This document shows, piece by piece, positions 24,824 through 33,443 of a stretch of DNA of 64,000 bases; the first letter of the stretch is position 1; each line of letters starts with the position of its first letter. The stretch is from an uncultured bacterium. GTDB lineage: Bacteria > Planctomycetota > JAJSAM01 > JAJVHW01. The stretch spans positions 248,001-312,000 of the forward strand of contig CALKVK010000038.1 of the NCBI GenBank assembly GCA_937996235.1, given 5' to 3'. Under the pieces are notes generated by a model. The model saw nothing but the letters and a program-made list of their open reading frames with translations. It did not search any database and was not told where the DNA came from. The position numbers were made by a program, and so were the translations under genes.

Positions 24824-25137
24824 GCGAGACGTCGCGCAAGGTCCTGCATGCGCACGACCCCGTCCACGCACACCTGGTCGCGGGCCTGCTGCTGTCCCAC
24901 GGCATCGGAGCGGTCGTCGTCGGGGACGACCACCCTTGGGCCAACGGCGGCGACATCACGGTGCACGTGGCAGCGCGAGACGCCGAGCGTGCGGCCGCGG
25001 TCGTTGCGGAGATCGAAGCCAACCGATCGCACGGCGCCCACTGGATGTGCCCGGAGTGCGAACTCTTCGCGCCGACCGAGCTGGTGACCTGCCCCGCCTG
25101 CGGCACACTCCGCCCGCCGCGCCGCGCACGTTCGTAG
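24820..25137 (+). CDS. DUF2007-type protein with C-terminal zinc ribbon
   Basis: A protein of 105 residues. Residues 1-65 fit the DUF2007 domain (KVLHAHDPVHAHLVAGLLLS, then a D/E-rich turn and ITVHVAARDAERA), a small alpha/beta domain suggested to have a signalling role. Residues 75-98 hold CPEC and CPAC 15 residues apart, a four-Cys zinc ribbon. It is cytoplasmic, since there is no signal peptide. Its ATG overlaps the TGA of the LplT-Aas gene, making it the third gene of that operon. Confidence 0.8.
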   Translation: MSETSRKVLHAHDPVHAHLVAGLLLSHGIGAVVVGDDHPWANGGDITVHVAARDAERAAAVVAEIEANRSHGAHWMCPECELFAPTELVTCPACGTLRPPRRARS

Positions 25138-25464
25138 CCCGCATCGTTCACCAGCTCCCGCGCCCGGCGCGTCGCCGGAGTCGCGATCTCCGCGTCGGCG
25201 CTCCTCGAACGGGGTGCTCAACCCCGACTTCGTCGCGCCTCCTTCCTCGCGCTCGACTGCGTCGAGCGCTCGCGTGCTCGTCGATCGCAGCCGCCATCGG
25301 CGGCTGCCCTCCGGCTCGGCCGGGACGGGCTGACGCAGGGCGCGCGCGCAGCCGCCACGACCACAGCCCTCGACAGGACAGGATCACAGCCGCACTCGCC
25401 GCGAGAGCTGGGGAACGATGCGAGCCGGACGACCCGAGGTCCACCACGCGCGGGACGGAACACC
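25138..25464. other. intergenic region with three short perfect hairpins
   Basis: This 327-base gap holds no convincing gene. Three small stems follow one another: GGGG/CCCC around 25211-25225; a 9-base stem with a TGC loop at 25249-25269 containing CGCTCGAC and GTCGAGCG; and GCAGCCGCC/GGCGGCTGC with an ATC loop at 25287-25307. The last two are perfect and 18 bases apart. One may end the LplT-Aas operon transcript, although no T run follows. Alternatively the block is a dispersed palindromic repeat, seen only once in this window. Confidence 0.4.
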
Positions 25465-25917
25465 ATGGGGCGGGATGCGTGGACCGGGAGCTGCACCGCG
25501 CTCCGCGCAGCGCTGCTCGACGGCTGCCATGACGCGCGGCTCGGCCCGCCGGACATGCGCGCGGGAACGGAGCTGCCCATCGACACCGTGCGCATCGCGC
25601 AGTCCGTGCCCTGGTCGGACGCAGAGCGTCGGCGCATCGCCGACGGCTTCCTGCGTGCCGCATCCGACGCGGAGCGCGAGCGCTGGCTGCCCCTCGTCGC
25701 AGCGCTCGGCCACGACGCCGAGCCGCTCGTACCGGAACTGGTGCGGCTGCTCCAGCGGGACTACGAGGTCCGCAACCACACGGACTGGATGGTCACGTCG
25801 ATGCAGGGCATCCCCTACGCCCGCGTGCTCGTCGCCCTCGGCGACGTCGCCGCCGTGGCACGGCCCGCGCTCCGCCACTGGCGTGCCGTGACGGGTGGAG
25901 AGCCCGAGCGCGACTGA
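25465..25917 (+). CDS. hypothetical protein
   Basis: A protein of 150 residues starting MGRDAWTGSCTALRAALLDG, with GACGGAAC before the ATG. It is helical with a middle segment RWLPLVAALGHDAEPLVPEL followed by VRLLQRDYEV and an ending YARVLVALGDVAAVARPALRHW, somewhat like HEAT-type helical hairpins. There is no signal peptide or membrane segment. No family is recognised. The balanced amino acid content and the absence of a better frame make it a plausible gene. It is convergent with the lipoprotein gene at 25952. Confidence 0.5.
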   Translation: MGRDAWTGSCTALRAALLDGCHDARLGPPDMRAGTELPIDTVRIAQSVPWSDAERRRIADGFLRAASDAERERWLPLVAALGHDAEPLVPELVRLLQRDYEVRNHTDWMVTSMQGIPYARVLVALGDVAAVARPALRHWRAVTGGEPERD

Positions 25918-25951
25918 CGCCGACGACTCGGACCGTGGTCCGCTCCCCAAC

Positions 25952-26824
25952 TCACGGACCCAGCTGCAGCCGCACCTCGACGCGTGCTCCCGGTGCGAGC
26001 GTCACCGGGACCTCGGCCTTGCCGTACTTCTCGTGCCAGGCGTGCAGCGTGTGGGTTCCGGGAGGCACGTCCGCGATCTCGAAGTTCCCGGTGTCGTCGC
26101 TCGCGCCGTACCACGGGTGCGGGAACACCTGGACGAACGCCGAGATCCACGACAGATGGGGCTCGGTGATGGGGATCGGCTTCTCCTCTGCGTGCATCAC
26201 GAGTTCGGCGGACTTGCGGGAGTGGATCGTGAACTCGCTGACGCTGCCACGCCTGCGCCTGACCTGCGGGCACATGCAGTGGTCCGCCTCGTTGGAGAGC
26301 CGGAGCGCCTGTCCGTCGCGCATCGGCAGAACGTGCGGGCGGTAGTTCGCGCGTTCGTCGAGAACCAGGACCGCCGGCTCCGACGGGACCGGATACCGCG
26401 CGACGTCCACCGCCGCATGCTCGATCCAGACGATCACGTTCGGCAGCGTGCGGTCCGCGTTGACGAGGTACTTCGGATCCGGGATGCCGTCCGGGTTCTT
26501 CCATGCGAAGTACGCGTCGGACGAGACGTTGATGGTCGTCGCAACCTCGGGCGTCCCGCTGAACACGACCTGCCCGACGATGCGCGCGGGCGGCGCGTCG
26601 GCCGGGGGATCGACCGGCGGCGGCTCGGGAATCGGGGCGGTCGATGGAGACACCGGCGCGGGCTCGGACGCAGGTTCCGCCGGCTGCGGCTCGCGCTGCT
26701 CCTCCGCCGGCGCGACGTCGGGCGGACGGACGGGCTGCTGAGGTCCGCATCCGATCGCGCCCCCGAGACCGAGCACGACGAACGCCGACGCAGTCGCAAC
26801 GGCACGGACGATGCAGTTCGGCAT
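25952..26824 (-). CDS. lipoprotein with cupredoxin-like/carboxypeptidase-regulatory fold
   Basis: A protein of 290 residues. A lipobox (GGAIGC, Cys at about 26) is followed by a Pro/Glu-rich linker to residue 80. The body resembles secreted planctomycete proteins with a plastocyanin-like N-terminal part (VGQVVFSGTPEV, NVIVWIEHAAVD, GQALRLSNEADH) and a C-terminal carboxypeptidase-regulatory-like sandwich (DTGNFEIADVPPGTHTLHAWHEKYG). In relatives the first part often carries His residues that suggest copper binding; here the corresponding loop reads EADHCMCPQVRRRR, so metal binding is uncertain. It is anchored in a membrane facing the periplasm or exterior. Confidence 0.75.
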   Translation of the reverse strand: MPNCIVRAVATASAFVVLGLGGAIGCGPQQPVRPPDVAPAEEQREPQPAEPASEPAPVSPSTAPIPEPPPVDPPADAPPARIVGQVVFSGTPEVATTINVSSDAYFAWKNPDGIPDPKYLVNADRTLPNVIVWIEHAAVDVARYPVPSEPAVLVLDERANYRPHVLPMRDGQALRLSNEADHCMCPQVRRRRGSVSEFTIHSRKSAELVMHAEEKPIPITEPHLSWISAFVQVFPHPWYGASDDTGNFEIADVPPGTHTLHAWHEKYGKAEVPVTLAPGARVEVRLQLGP

Positions 26825-26982
26825 GTCGAGAGCATGCCGCCCCCGCCGCGCGGGAGGCTCCGCAATCCGCGTCGCAGGCACCGCGCGTCCAGCGCGGAGG
26901 CGCACGCCCACTCCCGCGGCGCGCACCGCGCCGCACGCCGACGTGGGCCACCGCACCCGGTTGCGTCGCCCCGCGCGACCTG

Positions 26983-26988
26983 TAGCCT
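26983..26988 (+). promoter_or_regulatory. -10 box (TAGCCT) for the secreted protein gene at 27047
   Basis: TAGCCT, 58 bases before the ATG at 27047. The leader carries GGGGAGG. Here the same hexamer serves a led transcript, unlike its N6 uses elsewhere. Confidence 0.45.
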
Positions 26989-27046
26989 CGTGCGACGGGC
27001 GAAGCGTGCCGGACGCAGCGGCGCGGGAAGCACCGGGGAGGACTCG

Positions 27047-28036
27047 ATGGGCATGACGCGCTACGCCAGGTCGATGGCGCTCGCTCTGGCACTCGCGCTC
27101 GGAGTCGGCGCGGCCACCGATGCGCGCGCGACGGACCTCGCCACCGAGGTCGGCGAGCTCGCCGTCGCGGTGGACGCGCGGCTCGGCGGCGACGCGAGCG
27201 GCAAGGAGGCGCAGCGGCTCACCGCGCTCGCGAAGAAGCTCGCGAAGCTGACGGGCTCGCCGCTCGACCCCACGGACCTCGGGCCGCTGCTCGCCGGCGT
27301 GTACGCGTCGACGACGTCCGACCTCGACGTGCTCGCGGCGGCGCAGGACGTCGTCGACTGCCTGCGCGACGCCGCCGTGGCCGAACAGGCCGCCGCGGCG
27401 CTGATCGGCGAGGAGCTCGACCCCGCGTTCGCGTCGAAGCTCGACGCGAAGCTCGACGCCGCGCAGCGCAAGCTCGACGCTGCGGCGGCGCTCGCCTCGA
27501 CCAATCCGGGGAAGGCGGCGAAGCTGCTGCGCGTCGCCTACACGAAGTTCGCGAAGGCGACGGCGTTCGCGCAGAAGGCGCTCGCGCGGCAGAACCAGCT
27601 CGGCAACAAGGTCGAGATCCGCGCGCAGCTCGCGTCCCCCGGCGCGGACCGCACGTTCCTGAGCAACGCGATCGGCTTCGACAACTTCGGTCAGGTGCTG
27701 ATCCAGGGCTGCGAGGGCGCCCCGTCCGGCGGCGGCTCCTGTCGCGAGGTGCTGACGGTGTCCTTCTCGTACCCGACCGGCTCCCAGACGACGGGGGACG
27801 TGCCGGCGTTCCAGATCGTCTACTCGGACTCCTCCGACTTCCGCAACGGCACGGGCCCGGGCATCCAGGACCTCATGTGGACCAACGAGGTGGCGCCCGA
27901 GGTGGAGATCGTCGAGAGCACGGCGCAGCGCCTGAAGGGACGCTTCTCGGCGCGCCTGTTCGCGAACGGGCCGTTCGCGCCGCAGGTCTTCGACGTCACG
28001 GGGACGTTCGTGATCCGGCGGCCGAAGCCGCTGTAG
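27047..28036 (+). CDS. secreted protein with Ala/Lys-rich helical region and beta-sandwich end
   Basis: A protein of 329 residues with a signal peptide (about 1-27, ending TDARA). Residues 30-190 are helical and rich in Ala, Lys and Leu, for example EAQRLTALAKKLAKLTG and KAAKLLRVAYTKFAKA. Residues 195-329 are beta-rich (VEIRAQLASPGADRTFLSN, VLTVSFSYPTGSQTTGDV, GTFVIRRP). GGGGAGGACTCG precedes the ATG, a strong Shine-Dalgarno sequence. No enzyme motif is seen. The helical module resembles the C-terminal region of the matrixin-type protein at 48732 and the N-terminal part of the protein at 34658, suggesting a shared secreted module. It is convergent with the tricorn gene. Confidence 0.7.
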   Translation: MGMTRYARSMALALALALGVGAATDARATDLATEVGELAVAVDARLGGDASGKEAQRLTALAKKLAKLTGSPLDPTDLGPLLAGVYASTTSDLDVLAAAQDVVDCLRDAAVAEQAAAALIGEELDPAFASKLDAKLDAAQRKLDAAAALASTNPGKAAKLLRVAYTKFAKATAFAQKALARQNQLGNKVEIRAQLASPGADRTFLSNAIGFDNFGQVLIQGCEGAPSGGGSCREVLTVSFSYPTGSQTTGDVPAFQIVYSDSSDFRNGTGPGIQDLMWTNEVAPEVEIVESTAQRLKGRFSARLFANGPFAPQVFDVTGTFVIRRPKPL

Positions 28037-28058
28037 ACGCTTCTGCCCGGGCCCGCGG

Positions 28059-31000
28059 CTACTTCCCGTCGATCTCGTCGAGCAGGGTGCGCACACCGGC
28101 GAGGAGCTGCTCGTCGATGCCCGCCGCGATCTTCACCGGGTCGGTGAGGACGAGCACGTCGGGCTCGAGGGTGCGGTTCTCCAGGTAGCCGCCGTCGTCC
28201 GTCATCATCCCGACCTGCGGGATGCCGAAGACGAGCGTCGGGTCCACGAGGCGCTCCCACCACACGGCCGTGCCCGTGCCCGCGACCGGCGCACCCACGA
28301 CCTTGCCGATGCCGAGCGTCTGGTACGCGAACGGGAACATGTGCGCGTCGGAGTAGTTGCCCTCGCTGACGATCACGCACGAGGGACGCGACCAGCGCTG
28401 GAGCGGCTCGCCGCCGAGGTCGCCCGGCTGCTTGCCGCGCGGCACGAAGCGCAGGTACGCGCGCCCGGTGAGGAACTGCACGAGATCCTCGTGCAGCCAG
28501 CCGCCGCCGTTGTAGCGCGTGTCGAGGAGCAGGCCCTCGCGGTCCACGCTGCGCCCGAGCGCCTCGCGGTAGAGGACGCGGAAGCTGCCCTCGTCCATGC
28601 CCGCGACGTGCACGTAGCCGAGCCGCCCGCCGGACGCCTCCGCGACGATCGCGCGACGGCGGTCGATCAGCCGGTCGTAGAGCAGGCCCGACTCCTCGCC
28701 GAGCGAGATCGGGAGCACGACCTCGTCGTACGACGCGTCCGCGGCGGGATCGCGCAGCGTGAGACGCAGTCGCTTCCCCGCCTGCCGGTTCAGCAGCGCG
28801 AACGGGTTCTGCTGCGGGCCGAGCGGCACGCCGTCGATCGCGGTCAGCACGTGGCCCGCGCGGATGCGCGACGTCGCACGCGCACACGGTCCGCGCCGCA
28901 GCACCTCGGCGATGCGCAGCCCGTCCGGCTCCCACTGCGTCGCGTAGAGCAGTCCGAGCGCCGCGGTGGCGTCGGCATCCTCGCGCTCGGGCCGGTAGCG
29001 GCAGCCGGTGTGCGACGCGTTCAGCTCGCCGAGCAGCTCGCTCGCGAGCTCCGCGAACTCGAAGCCGTCGTCGATCTCCGGCAGGAAGCGCGCGTAGAGG
29101 TCGTGGAGCGCGGGCCAGTCGGCGCCGTGCAGGTCCGGCCGGTAGAACTTCTCGCCGGCCTGCCGCCAGATGTGCTCGTAGAGGTGGCGCCACAGCGCCT
29201 CGCGGTCGATCTCGACCTCCGCGGCGAACTCGACGGGCTTGGACTGGAGCTCGCCGCCCTCGTCGCCGAGCGCGTTCGAGACGTCCGCGCGCAGCACGCG
29301 GCCGTCGCCGGTGCGGACGAACAGCGTCGCGCCGTCTTCGCTGAGCGCGAGCGCGCCGCCCTCCTCCTCGCCGAGCGCGAAGAGGCGCCGCGTCTCGCCC
29401 TTGCGCAGGCGCGTGAGCCACACGCTCCACGTGCCTTCGAACTCCGCGAGCGTCAGCAGCGACTCGCCGTCGTGCGAGAGCACGTGGTCCGCGACGGGCG
29501 CCGAGTTGCGCGTCGCACGGCGCAGCCGCTTCTCGAGTCCGTCGAACTCGATCGTGACGACGGGCGGCGCCGGCTTCACGTCCGGCGCGGCCGCGTCGCC
29601 TTCCTTCTTCGCGCCCTTCTGCTCCTCCTTCGCCTTCTCCTCGAGCGCCGTGACGCGCGCGTACTCCTCCGGGGAGAGCACGGCGCGGTCGTACGCCGCC
29701 TGGGTCAGGTAGAGCGCGAAGACGTCCTGGTCGCTGCCCCACGAGCCGTGGCTGCGGCGCCCGAGCCGGTCGCTCGAGAACAGCAGCGCGCGGCCGTCGT
29801 GCGACCACTTCGGGTTCGATTCGAAGTAGCCGGAGAGCGTGACGTCGTGCGCGACGCCCGTCGCCACCTCGACGACGCCGATCTGCTCGATCCAGGCGTG
29901 GTTCGGCAGGTACGAGACCGCGACGAAGCGCGCGTCGGGCGACCACGAGAACGCGACGTCGCCGTCGCTGTACGAGTACAGGTTGCGGCTCGGGACGAGC
30001 GTCGAGACGGCGTTCGTCGCGAGGTCGAGGCGGCACAGCTCGTCGCGGTCGCGCAGGAACGCGAGCGACGCGCCGTCGGGCGACGGCACCGGCTGGAACG
30101 TCTCGTGCGCGTCCGCGAGCAGCACGTCCTCGGCGATCGCGGTCGCGCGGAAGAAGCGCTCGTCCTCGGGATGCGCGAGCCGCGCGCGGTAGAGGTTCCA
30201 CGACGTCGCGCCGCCGTCCGGACGCGGCCGCTCGCCCGCGTAGTAGAGCGCCTTGCCGTCGGGCGCCCACGCGACGGAGCGCTCCTGCTCGACCGTGTGC
30301 GTGATGCGCCGCGTCGTGCCGTGCTCGACCGACGCGACGTACACGTCGCCGCGGACCACGAACGCGAGCTCCTTGCCGTCGGGCGACGCGGCGGAGTCGG
30401 TGGCGTCCTTCCCGAGGGTCTCGCGCGTCAGCGCGTTGCGGCGCTCGTCGCGGCTCGCGCGGATCGTCACGCGCTGCGGCTCCGCACCGTCGCGCAGCAG
30501 GTAGACGCCACCGTCCCAGCCGAAGCAGACGGTGCCCTCGCGCGACGCCGAGAGGAAGCGCACGGGGCTCGCGCCCATGTGCGTCGCGCGCGTCGTCGTG
30601 CCGTCGGCGGCGCGGCGCCAGACGTCGAACGCGCCCTCGCGCTCGCTCAGGAACCACACCGCGCCGTCGGCGCCCCAGACCGGGTTGCGGTCCTCGCCGG
30701 CGAACTCGGTCAGCCGCGTGTGCGCGCCTTGCGCGCGGTCCCAGATCCACACGTCGCGGGTGACGGGCGAGACGTGGTGCTTGCGCCAGTCGTTCTCGTA
30801 GCCGCGGCGGTCCTCGTAGACGACGCGCGCGCCGTCGGGCGAGACGCGCGCCCACTGCGCGGGCGTCGTCAGCTCCATCTGCGGCCGGCCGCCGCCGACG
30901 GGAATCGACCACAGCTCCGGGATCCAACTGCTCGGCAGGATCGACGCGGGCGCGTCCTGGCGCGTGCTCGCGAACAGCACGCGCGCGCCGTCCGGCTCGA

Positions 31001-31355
31001 AGTCGCACGGCACGTCGTCCGACGAGTGGTAGGTCAGCCGCGTCGCGGCGCCGCCCGCGGCCGGCGCCACGTACACGTCGAAGTTGCCGTTCCGGTCCGA
31101 CGCGAACGCGATGCGCGCGCCGTCGGGGGACCACACGGGGCGCGTCTCGTGCGCGTCGTGCGACGTGATGCGCCGCGCGTCGCCGCCTGGGGCCGGCACG
31201 ACCCAGATGTCCCCGCGATACGAGAACGCGATGCTCTGCCCGTCGGGCGAGATCGCGGGGTAGCGCACCCACGTCGCCTCGTCGGCCGCGTGCGCCGTGG
31301 CCGCGGGCAGCGCGGCCAGCACGAATCCGACGAGACAGCGCACCGAGCGACGCAT
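28059..31355 (-). CDS. tricorn-like S41 serine protease
   Basis: A protein of 1098 residues with a signal peptide (about 1-23). Residues 30-330 and 340-690 form WD40-like (PD40) beta-propellers with repeated SPDGxxIAF units; then come the C1 helical, PDZ-like (GHVLTAIDGVPLG) and S41 core domains. Likely catalytic residues by analogy with Thermoplasma tricorn are H782 (NASHTGCRY), S1002-D1003 (EGNYSDAH) and E1059 (YLENRTLEPD). Tricorn cleaves peptides of about 6-12 residues into smaller ones. The archaeal enzyme is cytoplasmic; this one is exported. GGGAGGAAGCG precedes the ATG and a TACTCT -10 box lies at 31396-31401. Confidence 0.93.
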   Translation of the reverse strand: MRRSVRCLVGFVLAALPAATAHAADEATWVRYPAISPDGQSIAFSYRGDIWVVPAPGGDARRITSHDAHETRPVWSPDGARIAFASDRNGNFDVYVAPAAGGAATRLTYHSSDDVPCDFEPDGARVLFASTRQDAPASILPSSWIPELWSIPVGGGRPQMELTTPAQWARVSPDGARVVYEDRRGYENDWRKHHVSPVTRDVWIWDRAQGAHTRLTEFAGEDRNPVWGADGAVWFLSEREGAFDVWRRAADGTTTRATHMGASPVRFLSASREGTVCFGWDGGVYLLRDGAEPQRVTIRASRDERRNALTRETLGKDATDSAASPDGKELAFVVRGDVYVASVEHGTTRRITHTVEQERSVAWAPDGKALYYAGERPRPDGGATSWNLYRARLAHPEDERFFRATAIAEDVLLADAHETFQPVPSPDGASLAFLRDRDELCRLDLATNAVSTLVPSRNLYSYSDGDVAFSWSPDARFVAVSYLPNHAWIEQIGVVEVATGVAHDVTLSGYFESNPKWSHDGRALLFSSDRLGRRSHGSWGSDQDVFALYLTQAAYDRAVLSPEEYARVTALEEKAKEEQKGAKKEGDAAAPDVKPAPPVVTIEFDGLEKRLRRATRNSAPVADHVLSHDGESLLTLAEFEGTWSVWLTRLRKGETRRLFALGEEEGGALALSEDGATLFVRTGDGRVLRADVSNALGDEGGELQSKPVEFAAEVEIDREALWRHLYEHIWRQAGEKFYRPDLHGADWPALHDLYARFLPEIDDGFEFAELASELLGELNASHTGCRYRPEREDADATAALGLLYATQWEPDGLRIAEVLRRGPCARATSRIRAGHVLTAIDGVPLGPQQNPFALLNRQAGKRLRLTLRDPAADASYDEVVLPISLGEESGLLYDRLIDRRRAIVAEASGGRLGYVHVAGMDEGSFRVLYREALGRSVDREGLLLDTRYNGGGWLHEDLVQFLTGRAYLRFVPRGKQPGDLGGEPLQRWSRPSCVIVSEGNYSDAHMFPFAYQTLGIGKVVGAPVAGTGTAVWWERLVDPTLVFGIPQVGMMTDDGGYLENRTLEPDVLVLTDPVKIAAGIDEQLLAGVRTLLDEIDGK

Positions 31356-31395
31356 CGCTTCCTCCCTGCCCCCCGGTCCGCGGGGGAAGCCGCCG

Positions 31396-31401
31396 AGAGT
31401 A
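31396..31401 (-). promoter_or_regulatory. -10 box (TACTCT) for the tricorn gene
   Basis: TACTCT on the minus strand, 40 bases before the ATG at 31355; the leader carries the Shine-Dalgarno sequence. Confidence 0.4.
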
Positions 31402-31472
31402 GCCGCCGCTGCGACGGGAGTCTCCGGCCGTCCGCGCCCGCTACGTTAGGGCGGACGGTGCGACACCCGGCG

Positions 31473-31478
31473 TAGCCT
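31473..31478 (+). promoter_or_regulatory. -10 box (TAGCCT) for the acyltransferase gene
   Basis: TAGCCT, 24 bases before the ATG at 31503, leaving a short leader with GAGGAG. Confidence 0.45.
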
Positions 31479-31502
31479 CGCGCGTGGACGACGAGGAGCA
31501 GG

Positions 31503-32465
31503 ATGTCACGACCGGGCGGGAACAAGAGCGCGCTCTACGATGTCGCCGCCACCGGTCTGCTCGCAGGGGTCGCGCTGCTGCCGCGCAGCCTCGTGCTGCG
31601 CTCCGCGCGCGCGGCCGGCGGCTTCGCGACACGCTTCCTCGGCGAGAAGCGCGACCGCGTCGAGCACAACCTGCGACTCGCGGGGGCCGCGGACCCCGAG
31701 CGCGGCGTCGCGGCCGCGGGCGCGTCGATGGCGATGACGATGTTCGAGTTCGCGTGGCTCCTCGGACAGACGCGCGAGCGCGTGCTCGCGCAGGCCGAGC
31801 ACACGGGCCTGGACGCGCTGCGCGAGGCGCTCGCCGGCGGCCGCGGCGTGCTGCTCGTCGGCGGGCACCTGGGCAACTGGGAACTGATCGGGCAGGTCGC
31901 GACGACGACCGGCGCGCCGCTCGCGGGCATCGCGCGCGGGCTCGGCACGCCGCGGCTCGAGCGGCGCATCGCGGCGTTCCGCGAGCGCGGCGGCATCACG
32001 ACGCTCGTGCGCGGCGAGCGCGGCGTCTCCGTCGCGGCCTACCGCTGGCTCCGCAAGGGCGGCATCCTCGCCTGCATGATGGACCGCATGAGCGGCGGGC
32101 GGCGCACGGTGATCCCGTTCCTCGGCGAGGGCCTGAACGTGCCCGTCGGGCCGATGGTGCTCGCGGCGAAGGCCGGCTCGGCGGTGGTGCTCGGCAGCGC
32201 GACGCGGCGCGACGACCTGCGGACCGACGTCTCGTTCCGGCGGCTGCCGGAGGCGGAGACGGGCGACGCCGTCGAGCGCGCGCACGCGGTCGGCCGCGCA
32301 CTCGAGGCCGCCGTGCGCGCACGCCCCGCCGAGTGGTACTGGATCTCGCGCCGCATCGGCGACGCGCCGGAGCTGCGCGCGCTGAAGGCGCGGCGCCGCG
32401 AACGCCGGGAAGCGCGCGACGAGGCGCGCGCCACGGCGGGCGCCGAAGCCGACGACGCGCTCTGA
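31503..32465 (+). CDS. LpxL/HtrB-type lipid acyltransferase
   Basis: A protein of 320 residues with an N-terminal hydrophobic helix (about 12-35). The signature of the lysophospholipid acyltransferase superfamily is GGHLGNWELIG (about 119-129), matching the HxxxxE form of late lipid A acyltransferases. It is followed by GIARGLGTPRLERRIAAF and ACMMDRMSGGRRTVIPFLGE. Such enzymes add a secondary acyl chain to lipid A or similar glycolipids at the cytoplasmic face of the inner membrane. The reaction implies an outer membrane with lipid A-like lipid, but other acceptors are possible. GAGGAG lies before the ATG. It is convergent with the FHA gene, seven bases away. Confidence 0.88.
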   Translation: MSRPGGNKSALYDVAATGLLAGVALLPRSLVLRSARAAGGFATRFLGEKRDRVEHNLRLAGAADPERGVAAAGASMAMTMFEFAWLLGQTRERVLAQAEHTGLDALREALAGGRGVLLVGGHLGNWELIGQVATTTGAPLAGIARGLGTPRLERRIAAFRERGGITTLVRGERGVSVAAYRWLRKGGILACMMDRMSGGRRTVIPFLGEGLNVPVGPMVLAAKAGSAVVLGSATRRDDLRTDVSFRRLPEAETGDAVERAHAVGRALEAAVRARPAEWYWISRRIGDAPELRALKARRRERREARDEARATAGAEADDAL

Positions 32466-32472
32466 CGCGCCG

Positions 32473-32814
32473 TCAGCGGCCACGGCCGCGCGGCTTCGCC
32501 GTCGGCACGGGCGCGCGGAGCGCCTTCGGCTGCTCGACCTCGTACACGAGCACCGTCAGCCCCACCTCGACACGGTCGCCGTGCGACAGCGTGTGGCGCT
32601 GGATGACCTTGCCGCGCACGCGCGTGCCGTTGCTCGACCCGAGGTCCTCGACGTGCCACGCGCCCAGTTCCTGGAACACGCGGCAGTGCCGTCGCGAGAG
32701 CTTCGTGTCCACGACCTGGAGCGTCGCCTCGGGTCCGCGCCCGATGACCAGCTCGCCCGTCAGCTCGTGGAGCGTCGGCTCCTGACCCTGCCGTTCGACA
32801 CGCAGACGCGCCAC
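32473..32814 (-). CDS. FHA domain protein
   Basis: A protein of 113 residues that is almost wholly one forkhead-associated domain: LVIGRGPEATLQVVDTKLSR, then RHCRVFQE, HVEDLGSSNGTRVRGK and HGDRVEVGLTVLVYE. The phosphothreonine-binding residues Arg (GRG), Ser (LSRRH) and Asn (SSNGT) are in place. FHA domains bind phosphothreonine peptides made by Ser/Thr kinases, so the kinase at 36711 is a possible partner, by inference only. The start is a GTG with AGGAGG five bases upstream; the frame stays open well upstream, but this start fits the domain. A TAGCTT -10 box lies at 32852-32857. Confidence 0.88.
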   Translation of the reverse strand: MARLRVERQGQEPTLHELTGELVIGRGPEATLQVVDTKLSRRHCRVFQELGAWHVEDLGSSNGTRVRGKVIQRHTLSHGDRVEVGLTVLVYEVEQPKALRAPVPTAKPRGRGR

Positions 32815-32851
32815 GCGGACCTCCTCGCCTCGTCGCTCGATTCGCGCGTCG

Positions 32852-32857
32852 AAGCTA
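32852..32857 (-). promoter_or_regulatory. -10 box (TAGCTT) for the FHA gene
   Basis: TAGCTT on the minus strand, 37 bases before the GTG at 32814; the leader holds AGGAGG. Confidence 0.45.
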
Positions 32858-32894
32858 CCGCGCCCGGCCGGTGCGTGCGAACGGACGGTGCGCG

Positions 32895-33434
32895 TCAGGC
32901 TGCCGGCGGCGCGTCGGGCGGCGGCGCGTCCGCCGCCGGAGCGTCGGCCGGAGCCGGAGACGCCGCCGACCGACGCGGACGGCGCGGCGCGGCCTTCTTG
33001 CGCGCGGTCTTCCGCGGCTTGCGGCGCGGCGCGCGCTGCGTGCCCTCCTGCGCGAGTGCGTCGACGCGCACGCCCAGCGCCTCGACGCTCGCCGCGAGCG
33101 CGTCGAACTCCTCGCGCGTCGGGACGCCCAGGCGGTGCAGCGTGCCGGCGAGCCCCTCGTCGAGCGCCGACCCGAGCCGCGTCCACGACGCCTTCGCCCG
33201 CTCCTTCGCCTTCTCGCGCACGCGCGACGCCTTCGTCGCGAGATCGTCCACGACCGGCTTGCCGCGCCGCTCGACCTCCTCGCCGCGCGCGACGAGCGTC
33301 GCGAACAGCTTGCCGCCCTCCGCCTCCGCCGCCGCGAGCGCGCCGAGTCCCGCGAGCCACACCTTCCGCGCGTGCTCGCCGGCCTGCGCCTTCACGCGCG
33401 CTGCGCCGCCCTTCTTCGACTTCTTCTTCGCCAT
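32895..33434 (-). CDS. phasin (PHA granule-associated protein) with basic tail
   Basis: A protein of 179 residues. Residues 1-120 match the PhaI/phasin family found on polyhydroxyalkanoate granules: HARKVWLAGLGALAAAEAEG, a long amphipathic helix (GGKLFATLVARGEEVERRGK) and GVPTREEFDALAASVEAL. Residues 125-179 form a Lys/Arg/Ala/Pro-rich tail (RKPRKTARKKAAPRRPRRS) like that of PhaF-type phasins, whose histone-like tail binds DNA and ties granules to the nucleoid. GGAG precedes the ATG, and the stop of the upstream GNAT gene is nine bases away, so the two are probably co-transcribed. Confidence 0.85.
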   Translation of the reverse strand: MAKKKSKKGGAARVKAQAGEHARKVWLAGLGALAAAEAEGGKLFATLVARGEEVERRGKPVVDDLATKASRVREKAKERAKASWTRLGSALDEGLAGTLHRLGVPTREEFDALAASVEALGVRVDALAQEGTQRAPRRKPRKTARKKAAPRRPRRSAASPAPADAPAADAPPPDAPPAA

Positions 33435-33443
33435 CGCTCGCTC

